DNA of 64,000 nucleotides from Argyresthia goedartella (taxonomy: Eukaryota > Arthropoda > Insecta > Lepidoptera > Argyresthiidae), in the NCBI GenBank assembly GCA_949825045.1, contig OX463808.1, forward strand, positions 28,705,674 through 28,769,673, read 5' to 3'. The notes beneath the pieces were generated by a model. It did not search any database and was not told where the DNA came from. It saw only the letters and a list, made by a program, of their open reading frames with translations. Both the position numbers and the translations under genes were made by a program. Numbering within the stretch: position 1 is the stretch's first letter; each line of letters opens with the position of its first letter. Below, one piece after another: positions 10,607 through 23,800 of the stretch.

Positions 10607-12009
10607 TGTGACGTCCCTACTTGGAGAGGAATAAAAAGATTCCAAATAGGTAGCCAACAAGAAATTTTATTTAACGTGGGTTCTCCAAATGTAGTCTGAC
10701 CCTGGTTACGCAGCAACGAATCTTCCCTGCGGGTTTTGCCGTAGTCGGAGTGCCGCTGACGTCGGAGAAGTAACGGTCCGAATGCAGCCGGAGCAGGGAA
10801 GCAGGTTAGCCCGAAGCGGTGTCAGGAACCGGGAAACCGTAGGGTAGCGAGGAAAAGCGGTGATCCCGAAGAGGTGCCAGGAACCGGGAAACCGTAGGGT
10901 AGCGAGGAAAAGCGGTGATCCCGAAGAGGTGCCAGGAACCCCGAACTGGAATTCGAAACCGTTCCTCCTTTAACATCTGTTACTGCACTCCGTCCGAATG
11001 CTCCACCCGCCAAGAAAAGAATAGTGTTGTCGTGGTGGTAACAATCAGAACGGAGTTACATATACAAAGGAAAATACAGTGCTAGGAATAAAAACAAGCA
11101 AGCATTCATATTTGTTATCGGCAGACCCCACTTGGGACATTTTACAAATAATCGGACATTCTACAAAATGTCCAAATGTGCAATCTGCCGGTAACATTAA
11201 TTATTTCTATATATGAAAAAAAGGATATTTATTTGTTTATCGGCAGACCTCACTTGGGACATTATGCAAACAATCCGGACATTTTATGAAATGCCCAAAT
11301 ATGAAATCTGCCGGTAACAATCAACAATTTCCACACAAAAAGGTAGCTAGTATAATTTAGTAAGCTGAACATATTTTCCAGACATTCTATAAGAAGCCAA
11401 GACACACTAACGCGTGTCTAAAAGCGGGTAGCAATTTGCGTTACAATGCGATGTGAATATCGCGAAATAATAATTAGCGAGTCTAAAAGGAATAAAACGC
11501 AACAAGCAATAAATGAAATGAGATGATTCTGGACACAAATGAGTAAGCCCGAAAGTACCTAACGGTAAGATGATTTTAAAACAGTATCTTTCACCACTCA
11601 CCTCAATCGGGGTTAATATGAAGCACAGACAAAACTAAAACGTAACTACTAGTAGTACGTTATGATTAAACGTAAGTAATTACTGTTTAGAGTCGTTCGT
11701 CGGCGTACGGTAAAAAGGGACCGTTACAGAGCGCCAGTAGGACGGACGTGCGTATAGTGCTGAGTGAGTTTTCGGAATGACGCCGGCGCCGCAAAGTCAA
11801 GTTGCGGTCACGGCTAGTTAGTTTAAAACGGGCCAATCATAGCAGAGCGAGTGAGTTGTCAACAGTGGAATGTTGCTAGTACAGCGCGTGAAAATTAATA
11901 CTGTGATTACTAGCCTCATTTGGTAGTTTTATTAAGAGAATTACTACTTAAATTTAAAATAAGACCAGTTAATGATAGAGTGAAGACAACGGTAACTTAC
12001 AACGTTACA
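10607..12009 (-). repeat. 5' LTR
   Basis: This is the 1403-bp copy of 4177-5579. No difference was found by eye. The 55-bp tandem pair is at 10824-10878 and 10879-10933. It holds the promoter of the element; the transcription start was not located. Confidence 0.95.
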
Positions 12010-13260
12010 ATATTAAAAACAAAATTGGGCCCAATATACTACCCTGTGGCACTCCTATATTAGTTTCGCGGCAGCTTGACTCTACATTTTTTAAGATCAT
12101 TTTTTCTCCCATTGTTGGTAACAAGACACTCTGTTTTCGCTCGCTTAGGTATGAAACAAACCAATCATTAACCGGGCTCCGTATGCCGTAACGGTTTAAA
12201 ATCTCCACCAGAATTACATGACTTACGTTTTCGCAAGCCTTTGATAGGTCAAGGAGAACTGTCATGACGTTTGAGTTTCTATTTAAGGCTTCAGCAACAT
12301 AGTCTGTCATGTCGAAAATAGCGTCTATGGTGGAAATGTCTTTTTGAAATCCGAATTGTTCTTTTGCCAATATATTTTCCGCGCACAGATAAAGACTTAA
12401 CTTTTCTGCCATAACTTTTTCGAACAGTTTTGACAAAACTGGGAGCAACGATATGGGTCTGTAGTTTGTGACATCCAGTAGGTCGTCTTTTTTATGTATC
12501 GGTATTACCTGAGCCTTTTTTAGTCTTGATGGAAAGACGCCTTCTCTTAGCGACAAATTTATGAGGTAGAGGAGTGGGATCGCTATGGCATCATATATAT
12601 GCTTTATGACGCTAGCCGATATAGCGTCATAGCCACTTGATTTCTTATTTTTAAGGTTCCTCACGTGTTTGTGAAGTTCGCCGATCTCAATTTCATTTAC
12701 GAACATAAATCTATGGTGGAAATCGGGTAATTTTATTTGAGAATTTCCCCTTGGCATTTCAGACAAATCTGTGAAGTGGTGGTTGAATAAATTTGCTGCT
12801 TCATTATTACACTTTGCTGTTTTTTTCTATCCGTTAGACCCCTGTAATCTCGAATATCTAAATCTTTTCTTCCTTTTATATTCAAGTTTATTAGGTTCCA
12901 GGTGGCTTTTACTTTATCGTGAGAGACTAAAATCATTCTTTCGTTTGCAAGTTTCTTTGACATCTCTATAACTCGCCCTAAAATAGTAGAGTATAACTTA
13001 TAATGCTCGAGCTGTTAAATATTTTTGGATTGCTTAGCTTTAACGAAGAGATCTCTTTTAGTCTTGCTTGACTTTCTAATGCCTGGGGTGAGCCAGTCTT
13101 TTTTTGTTTTGTTTTTGGAGGCGTCACCTCTTACTTTAATTAAAGGACAACAAAAGTCGAAAGTCGAAACTTTTCTTCTTCTTACATCCTTAGCCTTATC
13201 AAGTTCTCCCTGCAGCCTAAGCCTACTGTTCTACTTTCCTAAATAATTTTAATAGTTTTG
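12010..13260 (-). pseudogene. NL1 5' segment: linker and N-terminal reverse transcriptase
   Basis: On the minus strand this starts about 13110 with the linker before the RT (DWLTPGIRKSSKTKRDLF; then MSKKLANER and KATWNLIN at 12963-12890) and continues into the RT: KSSGYDAIS, VIPIHKKDD, NYRPISLLPVLSK, EQFGF, LLDLSKACENVSH, GVPQGSILGPILFLI. The catalytic Asp of the first palm motif is retained (LLDLSKA). Frame changes occur near 12770 and 12970. The LTR element interrupts it exactly after ...LFLI. The endonuclease is absent, so NL1 is 5'-truncated or cut by NL3. Confidence 0.8.
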
Positions 13261-13574
13261 TAGATAGTCTGTTGGTAATTCTTTTTTTTTTATTTTTTTT
13301 TATTTTTATTTATTCAGAAAACCAACAGCGTTACAGTTTAATTCTCTTAATTGAATTACTTATTTACTACAGCCAATTATAGGTTTCCATAAATTACTTA
13401 ATTCAAGACTCCTTAAATTATGGGGTTAGTAAAATAGATAGGTTATTTATTCGGAACTATGTTTTGTGTATTATTGAGAGGGGGTTGGTGTGAATGCAAT
13501 GTGAGTGTGTGTGTATGTGAAGGGTGGTGTGTAGCTATGATTGAAACTGTATTGTTATATTTTGTTATATTTTG

Positions 13575-14912
13575 TTATCCGCAGAGAGTGTCAAGAATTT
13601 TATGTTTAAAAATACTTTTGGAATGATGGTATACGTCAATGTCGGAGAAAGTTTTATTGTAGGTTCTAGCTATTCGAGTGAGGACAGAATTGTTGGCGTA
13701 ATTGGTACGATGTGCCGGATGGTGGAATAGTGAGTTAGCTGTATGTCTTGTGCGGCGGCGCGGCGTGCGCAGCGGCAGCTGGCTCACTAGCGCGGGGCAG
13801 TCCACGTGTGCGTGCGCCAAGTCGTACAGCAGAGACATGTCGGCGAGTGTGCGGCGCGCCGTAAGACTCGGTATCCTGTGTCGCTAGCAGCTCTCCTCAT
13901 AGCCATCGATATATGCGTTGCTCTTTTAGTTAAGGTGTTTGAGGAATTTGGATTGAATTTTTTCAAGATTTTGATGGTGTGTGATGTAGTGGGGATTCCA
14001 AATACTTGAAGCATATTCAAGTATACTACGTACATATGCGAAGAACACCTTTTTTATGCAAGATATATCCCTAAAAGGTTGGCAGGTGCGCAGTACAAAC
14101 CCTAAGTTTTTGTAGGCTTTCCTGGTGATGATATCTACATGCTCGTTCATATTTAATTGGTGATCCAGGTGTACGCCAAGATCACGCACTAGTTGAACAC
14201 GTTCAATACACTGATCCTGGATTGTGTATGAGAAGTGCAAGGGACTGGTTTTCCGTGAAAAGGATATTAATTGGCATTTCATGGTATTAACTTTAATTCT
14301 ATTAGTGATGTAGTATTTTGATAATGTGTTTAGGTCATTTTGAAGGTAAGCACAGTCCGTCGGTCCCTTGATATCCATAAATATTTTTGTATCGTCTGCG
14401 TACATAAGAAAGGACGCACTACTAAAGCAGGTGTAAATATCGTATAGATAAGAGTTGTACAAGAGGGGCCCCAAGTGGGATCCTTGTGGGACACCAGATG
14501 ATATATCCACGAAGTTTGATCTGAACCCACCAACCACAACCGCCTGTGACCTTTTGGTGAGGTATGATTGTATCCAGCGCAGTAGGTCCCCGTGAATTCC
14601 TAGGTGTTCCAATTTGCGCAGCAGGATGGTGTGATCCACACGATCAAAGGCCTTTTCGAAGTCAGTGTAGATCACATCAACCTGCCGACGTTTTTCCATT
14701 GAATTAAGGCAAAAGTTCGTGAACAAAGCGAGATTCGTGGTAGTAGACCGGCCTCGGAGGAAGCCGTGCTGTTCGGCGGGTATTCCTTTTGATAAACAAA
14801 GATAGAAAGTGTCGTATACTAATTTTTCTAATATTTTGGCAAATATATTCAGGATAGATATGGGCCGGTAGTTTTCAACCTTTAATTTAGAGTTATTTTT
14901 GTATATAGGCAC
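13575..14912 (-). pseudogene. NL3 reverse transcriptase
   Basis: Residues 13926-14912 form an open stretch with NYRPISILNIFAK, EQHGF, YTDFEKAFDRVDH, SSGVPQGSHLGPLLYN, MYADDTKIF and YASSIWNPHY. At about 13930 the frame shifts; the C-terminal region continues in other frames (13787-14035, then 13575-13838 with YANNSVLTRIARTYN). Between 14912 and 15149 the link to the endonuclease part is also out of frame. The coding capacity is lost. Confidence 0.8.
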
Positions 14913-15148
14913 GATAAGTGCGGTTTTCCAGGCGCTCGGGAAAAATCCTTCCTTTAATGATCGATTATATAGAATAGTCAGAGGCCGGTGTAGCGCTTGG
15001 CGGCTATGAGAGATAAACGACGGAGGTAGGTTGTCACTCCCTGAACCTTTATTGCAATCAAGTTGTTTAAGAGCTTCTAGGACTTGATTGTCAGTGAGCG
15101 TGATTGAGTGAACATCGAAAGTGACACCAGACTGTGATGGTGGTAACT

Positions 15149-16075
15149 CTATGTTAGGATATTCATCGGCCGGCGGGATAAAAACACACTGGAAGAAGCT
15201 ATTGAAGGCCTCGCAAATACAGGGAGTACCTCGGTGTACTTTTTTTCTCCGTGAGTGATAAACTTTGGGTAAGAGGAGCCTGAACGTTTAGATTTTATGT
15301 ATGACCAGAAATGTTTTGGCGATTCTTTAATTTTTAATTCCATTTGTCGTATGTAGTCAACGAAACATTCCGAGTGTATCTTATGCTGCCTCTTTCTAAG
15401 TAGGGAAAACTCAGCGTAGTCAAGAGGGTTCCGGAACCGCTTCCAGCGAGCGTGTACTTTAAGCTTTTCGCGGGAGATCTTGATCAGAGGTCGACTGTAC
15501 CATATTGGATAGGTATTGCGTTTGTGTTTTAGAACTTTAGGGACGTATTGGTTTATGCTACTCCGCAGGTGTTCGTAGAAAACTTTGACGGCTTCGTCTA
15601 CCATGTTCCCGCTTAGTGCTGACTCCCAGTATACCAGATTAAGAGCTTCAAGTATGCCGTCGTAATCAGCTCTGTTGAATTGAAGTTTAAGGAATGGTCT
15701 AGCTTTCAGTGGTTTAACGGTAATATCGGAAGCGTCTATGCTAAATACAAGGTGGAAAGTATCCGGTTTAGATAGTGGATATTCTACTTCCGCCAAATCC
15801 ACCGGAAAGCTTGAAAAGGCTAGATCCAACACGTTATTGCTAGTGTTTTTAAGATAATTGAATTGTGTAAGACCTAACAGACTAAACTCATCCAGTAGAT
15901 CTGTAGCTAAGTTCTGTATTTCCACCGGTCCTTTTTTTTGTACTAGGGGGCCGTTGCTACTCCATTGTATACACGGAAGATTGAAATCACCTAACAAAAG
16001 GAAAGAGCTGTCCGTATTATTAGTGACTGCCAACGTAAACGTAATCAAAACGTAAACGTAATCAAGACAAGTCAA
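15149..16075 (-). pseudogene. NL3 endonuclease end and linker
   Basis: This open stretch contains the AP-endonuclease motif LLLGDFNLP near its start, then the family linker down to KHFWSYIKSKRSGSSYP. The N-terminal half of the endonuclease is missing. The first residues come from repetitive sequence (CGTTTACGTT repeats near 16035-16065), so the element's true 5' junction is near there. Confidence 0.75.
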
Positions 16076-16087
16076 GTTAGGATGGAA

Positions 16088-16112
16088 ATATATATATATA
16101 TATATATATATG
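16088..16112. repeat. (TA)n microsatellite
   Basis: A run of about 12 TA dinucleotides directly upstream of NL3. Confidence 0.9.
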
Positions 16113-17669
16113 GTAGTGTTGTACTAAAAGATATTAGGTCTATATCATATATTTTATTTTAAATTGTTAACAAAACCCTGATTAACAGTAAAAAACTTAA
16201 GAATATTAACAATAAAACAAAATTAACTTCCTAACAGTAAAATAACCGCATACGCTCATAACAAAAGATATCTTAGGGATTGCACAAGTTGTCATAAACC
16301 GCTCTCTTGAACCAACTAAGTAAATAACCTATGTAAAGATAGAGAACTTAAAAAAAAACAACATACGTCGTAGAGTTTATACTAACATAGGTCTAAAATT
16401 TTCAAGATAAAAAAATCGATATTCTCCATTTTGCTAAGCGAATACAAACTAGCAGAAATAGCAAAACTGATTACATCGGCAATCACAACACAAAGTGAGC
16501 TCGGTGGGAATAATTGCGTCAAATATGTGAATATGCGCTTACCTGTAATGAAATTATAATTATTTACAGTTATATAACAACATTGCGATTATGATAGATT
16601 TATATTTACATTACTGAAAAAAGTATTTGACTGAGATAATTCCTATACCATAAAGTGATATAAAATTTTGGTATTCATGATAAGAAGACATAGAGGTCAT
16701 GAAAAGTCTTTTTACAAATTGACAGTCGTAACAATTACTACTAGATACAGTTTCGTTTATTTAGGCGCGATGCCCACTGAACAGATAAGACAGAACAGAA
16801 AAAGAACTGACAGTTTTTGTAATAGGATTAAAAGGTAAAAATCTGGTTGGCATTCTCGAGTCAACTTTTACATTATATTTTTTACCCCATATTATTAGCA
16901 CTAACTCGCTTTTACCTTTCGGATTTAAGATTGATATTTGACATTATTAACCTCCCGACGAAAAAGAAGTTTAAGGCGTCTGTATGTGTGTGTGTTTGAG
17001 TATCTGTCAGTGGCAAACTAGCGCTCAAACGGGTGGACAGATTTAATAAGGTTTTATTTAATTGGTTGTACACTTCACTGCGGTTGTTCTTAGCTATATT
17101 TGTTTAAAATCGGTTCAGTGCTTCGAAAATTATTAGCATAATAAGGAAACAAGTGATCAGCATTTTATTTTTTATTATTTTATTTGTTGTGGCAGGGGTG
17201 TTTAATTTATGGTTATTTATCCTGTTTGAGTTGAATCAACTTCAAAACCGAACTAATAGCTTCCTATTTACTTAAGTTCTATTATTACAAATACACATTG
17301 CTTCAACAATTTAATTTAACTAATACTTCGTATGATATGTTGTTATATTCGAGAAGAAAACCAACATTAATCTATCAATACTTTTACATGCCTACTTACT
17401 TTATTTGGCATATTTATATGTAACATAGTTTCTAAACAAAATACCTATAATTATCAACACTGTAGTTATCTCATTAACCTATTTCAAGTCTTTACACAAA
17501 TCTTCTAGAAGCTTCCCGATTGCTATCCCTATCACTGGAATCATATCACCATTACTTGAATTCAGTCCACTCACACACTATCGGGCGAGCTGCATTCCCT
17601 GTCCTGAACGGAGGTCGACGGCCTTTCCCACTGAGGGGGCCAAGCGCTCGCTGGGAGCGCTACTGGTCT
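16113..17669. other. Intergenic DNA downstream of the Sox gene
   Basis: No gene is seen. A dispersed repeat fragment (acctcccgacgaaaaagaag, followed by gtgtctgt-like and ggttcagtgcttcg blocks) occupies about 16950-17160. On the minus strand, AATAAA at 17405-17400 lies about 265 bases past the Sox stop codon and could be its polyadenylation signal; more A/T-rich candidates lie at 17160-17195. Confidence 0.4.
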
Positions 17670-17837
17670 TCATATAACGTGCTGAGGAGGTTCCTCATCA
17701 CTCTTCATCAGGACATAGGCGACAGGTCGCTTGACGTCGGGCGGTGGAGGGGAAGGCGAGCGGCGAGGGGGGCATCCGCAGGGGGACAGGGCGCTGCTGT
17801 ATAGAGCACTGCTGTATAGGGCGCCGCCGTAGAGAGC
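17670..17837 (-). CDS. Sox21: Sox exon 3 (C-terminus and stop)
   Basis: The acceptor reads CCCTAATCCACAG|GCT, and exon 2 ends in phase 0, so the frame is set. The 168 bases encode 55 residues and TGA (17672-17670). The exon opens with three related ALY(G/S)(G/S) units, then a Pro-rich stretch and [10 protein letters not shown]. It is easy to miss because it is short and overlaps a longer antisense open frame. Confidence 0.85.
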   Translation of the reverse strand, partial: ALYGGALYSSALYSSALSPCGCPPRRSPSPPPPDVKRPVAYVLMKSDEEPPQHVI

Positions 17838-20800
17838 CTGTGGATTAGGGACTTAGGTTATTTAACTATTCTTTACCTTTAATTCCGTATTTAGTTAAAA
17901 AAAATGGTGGCCCAGTTCGGGCGCCAAGTATAGTTTTGTTTTGGCGCCCAACATGGCACCAAGTGAGAAGCGAAGAGGAGAGGAGTATCTTATCTTGAGG
18001 AGAGAATGGGATTTTGCCTTCTGAAACAAATATGTAATTTAAAGATATCCAAAAATTGGTGTCCCTTTTCGGGTGCCAATCATTACTTTGGAGCCCAACA
18101 TGGGCGTTGGACTAGAAATTTTAAATATTATTTAGCACATGAGTATTTTCATGTTGGAAGATTAGGAACTTTGTTTTTTTGTGAATAAAATATTGTTATT
18201 TTTATTTACCATACTAACCTGCAGATGCGCCAACTCAGCAGCCAGCTTCGCGTCGTCATGCGGTAACTTCGCAAACGGATAGAAAGGGTACGGCAGCTGC
18301 AATGGCGGGAAGAGAGCCCTTCCCAGCTCTGGCTTATCCACCCCTAGTAGATGGTGGGGCATCTGGGCCATGTGGTGCATGGGTTGAGGCATCGAAGGCA
18401 TTCTGGACGGGGCCATGAGACCGCTGATGCCGAACCCGAATTTTGGCTCTTTCTTTATGAGCGCCTTGGGTTTCCGCCGCGGACGATACTTGTAGTCTGG
18501 GTGCTCTTTCATGTGGAGTGCCCTGGAATGAAAGGGGGGACTAGATTTTTTTTATGATGCAACTATGTAAGCGTATCAGTATCAATTAGCTAATGTAGCT
18601 GTAGGTGATTTTACGTGGTAGATATTGTGGACCTTGGGCCCGTTGGGTTGGGTTATTTCCCCTTTAAAGCCATATTAAAGAATCGTTCGTAAGGAATCTT
18701 AACTAGAATAACTCAGAGTCATAAGTAGAAAACACAAATCGCGAACAAAAGCGCGACAATGAAAAGCACCGGAGGGCAAATAACAAAATAACATTATTAT
18801 TTATGCAATAAAGCTGACAATTGTCGCGAACGCGTGGCTCTTAAAACAACAATGTCGATTCAACAATGCACGGATTATTGCATTGTCCGTGTCACAATCG
18901 TGTGTTAATTCATACCCTGCACAAAACTGTTTTGTGCTCCCGTCGAAATCCGACCCTGTTGCTTAGTCATAAAAGTCTGTTTCGCATGGTTTGCCATTGC
19001 TGGTTGGCACGTTTAGTGATGTGCCACGCGGTCGATTGTGCGATAGAATCGTGCGATTGTCAGCGGGCCGCCCGTAATTATTCGACTGGGAGAGGGTTGG
19101 TCACTCGGTGATAGTAAGCTGGGCGCGTTTGTGGAAGCTGTTTGTGCGAATGATCGATGTGATTGGCCGGCATTGTTCTGAGTACGGTTTAAAATTCATA
19201 ATTACGTGATTAACGATTTGCAGGTTGCAGGTGGAGAGGCAGGTCAATCTTCATTGGAATCAAAATTGGCTGGACGGATTCTTAATTAACATTAAGAAGT
19301 TATTGTAGATAATTAATTATTTCGAAGATAATAATCTAATGCGTCAGGAAATATCTCAGTAATCACTATAGAAAGAGATCCACAAATCGGTAATTTATGG
19401 AAAAGCTTTTGATAAAATAGGTAGTTGTTAACCAAACACTTTCTTCAAATGTATGTTATCACAATAGAACTAAACAAACTAAATATTAGTGACTTATCAA
19501 CTTTGAATAGACATTTTAATCTATAAAAACGTGTTAGATAAAAGTTAGCTTGCATTTCTTGACAAAAACTTCTAAAGCTAAGTTCAGCGACCTTTCACTA
19601 TCAATTCGTTGCTTCATTACTTCGCTGCCCATCAAAATAAATATCGATAACAGGCAAAGAAAATAAGCACATAATATTGTCCGAGAAAAAACGGAACGAA
19701 GATAAGGAATGATACTGCGACAGTTTTTTGGCGTCTACCAAGTGTTGTATTTTCGTCGGACTTAATCGAATATCGGTAAACATTCGATATCGCGCCGATA
19801 TTATGAACGATCGTTTTATATCAAAATCGTTGTGTCAATAGACTCCGGTGTTTGTGATGTGAACGTGGTTTTTTGTGTGCCACCGAACTACGAGTACTAG
19901 GTATATTGTGTTAGTCTTTTGGGTCTCTATGGAGATAGAAAGCCATAAAATATTCAATGAAGATGAAAATCAATATTTGCAGATCAATCTGCAAAATGAT
20001 CCATTATGATATTCTTGTTTTCTGTACTACCTACTTACTCGTATACTTATTTTCTAACATCATCATATTGAATATGTACTCTAAAATAATGATATAATAA
20101 AGTGAAACAAAGTAAAAAAAGCTTTATAATCACAAGGCTACGATTATTTAGAGGCTAGTATTTCATCGCACATCAAATATTCTGATTTGCACCACAAAAA
20201 AGGATCAGCAAAAACACTTTTTATATTTCACATATTTTATGTGTACTCAAGTTTATGTTTTAAGTATTTTTTGTTGTTCTTGCATGTTCAACCTAACACG
20301 AAGGATAAAAGGGGCTTCGCTTAGCTCACCCCCTTTACCCTTCACCTAAGCTACCGCAGCATTTTGCTATGATATTTGCTGTACAAATAAGTATTTTTGA
20401 TGTGCAGTTTAATATTTCCCTTATTAAAATATATTTCCGGTCAGCACAATGTCACTCAACTATAACGTAACCTAACAGAATCTATCGCGCTGCTATCACA
20501 CCACACCCTAATCTCAAAGCCTACAAAGAAAAATAACAATATCCAAATCCCGTATCGAGCGATTAAACATAAGACGATAAAAAGTACATATATCAATGCA
20601 AACATTGGCGTGTCTTTCGACCATTGTATTGACCGATAACGCGGTGGATAGGAAACGGACAAACATTCTATTGGAGTTGTGTTTGGGTAACATCCAGAGC
20701 ACACTAGGCTAGTTGTTTGAAATAACAACCGCTGAAATGGAGTATTGAATCGGTCTATGGACTTTATTGAGTTTAAGATGTAAGATTCTGACCTTCTCTA

Positions 20801-23800
20801 TCTATCTTCTATAGTCAAACTGAATACCAGGACCATCGATGCTTCATGACAAGATCCTCAGACGGCTTGCAACAGCTCAACAAGTCTTGCTGGAAATTCA
20901 GCCTGAAGATCAGCGTCAAAAAGACGGAGGTCATGTCTTTACATCGACAGTCACGAGGCGCTGAACATTAAACTTGGCGACGACGAGCTGAAGCAGGTCG
21001 ATAACTTCCATTACCTGGGTAGCACACTAACATCATAGTGCGACATGGAATCCGAGATCAACCGCAGGATCGGAACTGCAGCCGCAACATTCGAAAAGCT
21101 TGGTTCCGAAGTCTTCTGCTCACATGATTTGAAGCTATAATGAAGCAGTGTACTGGCGTTTGTGCTGCCTTACATCCTGTACGTTGTTGCAACTTGGACT
21201 GGGTACCGCCTACGCATATGCATACTAAACCGATTCCGCCTGAGATATCTGCATGAGATTTTGAAGATCAAATTACCTGAACGCGTGCGAAACACCGGGG
21301 TGCCGCGACGAGACAATGTGGGTGGCATTGAAGCTTATCTCATGCGGCGACAGCTTCGGTGGTGAGGAGACGTGATAAGAACGCCAGAGCAGATAGTCGC
21401 GAAGCATGTCTTCGACACGGAACTTGAAGAGGGCAAGTTTAAGCATGGCGGACAACTCCTCAGATACAAAGAGGTGATCAAGATGAAGGAATGCGCCGCA
21501 GAGCCCTCTCTGTGGGAAAAAAGGCCGCAAAAGATCGGAGTGGAGGGCTTCGGCTAATACCAAAATCGGTGATTTTGAGATTCTCCTGCGCACTGAGAGT
21601 GAAGCCCAGCGCGAAGGAATAAAAGCCCGACCACCTGCGCAAACTAACTAAAAGCTCACATGCCCGCAATGTGCGAGCATCTTCACATGCATGATTGGCT
21701 ACATAAGCTACATTTGAGGCCATGAACGACGACTTCTGATTCAGACCAATTGAAGCTGTTGCCGTGACCGACATCGGTCGGACCACGTTATCATCATCAT
21801 GATCACTAGGGCTAATCTGTCGACTAACTAAATGACTTTCTTACTGATAAATTACGTCGACGAAAGTAATGAAATTACTGACAGCCAGCAGGGGATAAGA
21901 GTTTAATGCAGACGACGATACGATACGATGAGACTAAATACTATACCAATTTAATACCTTTTTTAAGCAGATGTTCAAAAGCAGTTGAAATTACTAAAAG
22001 TGTAGTCACCATTTACTTGTTGTTGTGTCGTTTTCTACAGGTAATAGAAAGTCAAAGTCAAAGTCAAAGTCAAAGTACTTAATTACTGTAGATATTTACA
22101 AATACTTAGCAAACGTCATTAATAAAATAGATACACATTTTGCCCTACCATTCATTATTCGTGCGCCATAGGCCATAGGGAAAACCATTGTACTGCTTTA
22201 ATATAACTTGAACAGATTGCGATTATACCTTTCAAAATAATAGACCTACGGCCAGTTTCCTGGGCGCTGGTTAAGTTAACAAATTGGTTAAACTGATTTG
22301 AGCCAATCACGTGCCGCCAATATTCAAAATAGCGGCACGTGATTGGCTGAAATCAATTTAACCAATTTGTTAACTTAATCAGCGCCCATGAAACCGGCCA
22401 TTACTGTATTATTCCCCTCTCATCTATGTACTTGTACTTATTTACCATTGAGTTATTATCAACCCTGTAGCAGACATACTCGAAGTTAACAGTTTCGTAT
22501 CATTGAATCAATAATAGTGTACAATAAATATTGTTATACTACAAACAATGACGATCATTGTCAAGGATTTCAATGTAATCTGATGTTGCCGTTGCAATGT
22601 CGTTAGTCCAACTGTAGTATTTAATGGATGAATATCTGGCTTTTAAGGTCTGGGTTAGAATCGAATCGTTACTGCTGACTGAGAGAAAAACACAAAGGTC
22701 TCGAATTTGTTTATTGCGACGCCGCGGTATTTCCGGAGGCAATGTATGTTTATGTGGGAATTATCTAACACTGTTTTAATAATAATAATACCTTGGACAC
22801 TATTTACACACATTAATCTAGCCCCAAACTAGGATTCCCTGTATCTTGGGTACTAGACAACGATACACATACTTATATAGATAAATATTATACTTAGATA
22901 GATAAACAACCATGACTAGGATACAAATATCCGTTCTCATCAAACAAATATTTGCCCCCACCGGGACTCGAACCCGGGATCCTTGGCTTCGTAGGCAGGG
23001 TCACTGCCGACTCGGCCATTCGGGTCGTCTCTTGAACATTTGGAAACGGTACATCAGTAGAAATGGAAGATCTGGATAATTTTCCACCATCCACCAGTAA
23101 AACATATTAGTTATTACCCCATATTGAATAACAATCCCTGATTAAGAGATAAACGTTTATAATAAACGCGCGAATGACTGCGCACGCGACCTGACGCGTG
23201 TGGATCAACCCTTACAAATTAATTGTGATTTAGATATGTTAGGAGCTGTTGCAATAAGTGATACAAAAATATTTTTATGATACCGAAGGTGGGCTGACGG
23301 TTAGTGGTCCAAAATAGACACTGAGTGGTGGCCAAGGAGAGCTAAAGGACAGACCATATGCCCAACGGCTCAGGTTCCGACTTCGCCAAATCGACGGGGT
23401 CTCGCTGAACGACTAGCTTATGCCCAGCGGTGGGTCGATGTGGGCTGATCATAATTAAATTGTCGATCTTGTGCTGATTGTGATAGTTATACCTACCCTT
23501 TACCCTAACATACCCCGCAATTATTACTTAAAAAGCGCGGACAATATCGAAACAAATACACAAACAACAGCTCAATATAGATCCCGACCCGAACAGTGGC
23601 TAGACGAGTCGACGCAAGACATAAGCTCATTTTTATAGCTCTGGAGCGAAGCGATAAGGGAGGAGGAACCCGCCCCCAACAATACTAGATACGGCCCCCA
23701 CGGATCGCCACAATACTGTCTAATTGTCGCGCCGAAATAGGGTTAGAAGCGAACAAGAGTAGAGTTTAAAATTTGTTTTGTGCTGTTTGTTACGGTTTAA

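Larger units (their letters stand above)
4177..12009 (-). mobile_element. Complete Ty3/Gypsy-type LTR retrotransposon
   Basis: This 7.8-kb element lies on the minus strand. Order in its own orientation: 5' LTR (12009-10607), primer-binding site, leader, gag (10101-8827), pol (8854-5636), polypurine tract, 3' LTR (5579-4177). LTRs run TG...CA. The target duplication is ATAT (4173-4176 and 12010-12013). The two LTRs look identical by eye and both ORFs are open, so insertion is recent and the copy may still be competent. No env-like third ORF fits in the roughly 55 bases between pol and the 3' LTR, so this is a retrotransposon rather than an errantivirus. Clade within Gypsy is not assigned. Confidence 0.95.
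13280..16076 (-). mobile_element. Non-LTR element NL3 (Jockey-like), 5'-truncated
   Basis: This minus-strand copy runs from the end of the AP-endonuclease (about 16076) through the RT to an A-rich tail (plus strand t-rich run with tttatttattc at 13281-13313). It shows the same linker signature as NL6 (YPIWYSRPLIK...EK.K.H.RWKRFRNPLDYAEFSLLRKRQ), so the two belong to one family. A (TA)n microsatellite lies just outside its 5' end. Confidence 0.8.

Noticed and set aside
17520..17804. 94-residue plus-strand frame
   Set aside because: It is antisense to Sox exon 3; the minus strand has splice sites and a conserved-looking terminus.
18351..18557. 68-residue plus-strand frame
   Set aside because: Antisense shadow of Sox exon 2.
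22964..23018. tRNA gene suggested by perfect A and B boxes
   Set aside because: The acceptor and anticodon stems do not close, and the same sequence recurs with a common body and tail at several loci, so it is a SINE head.
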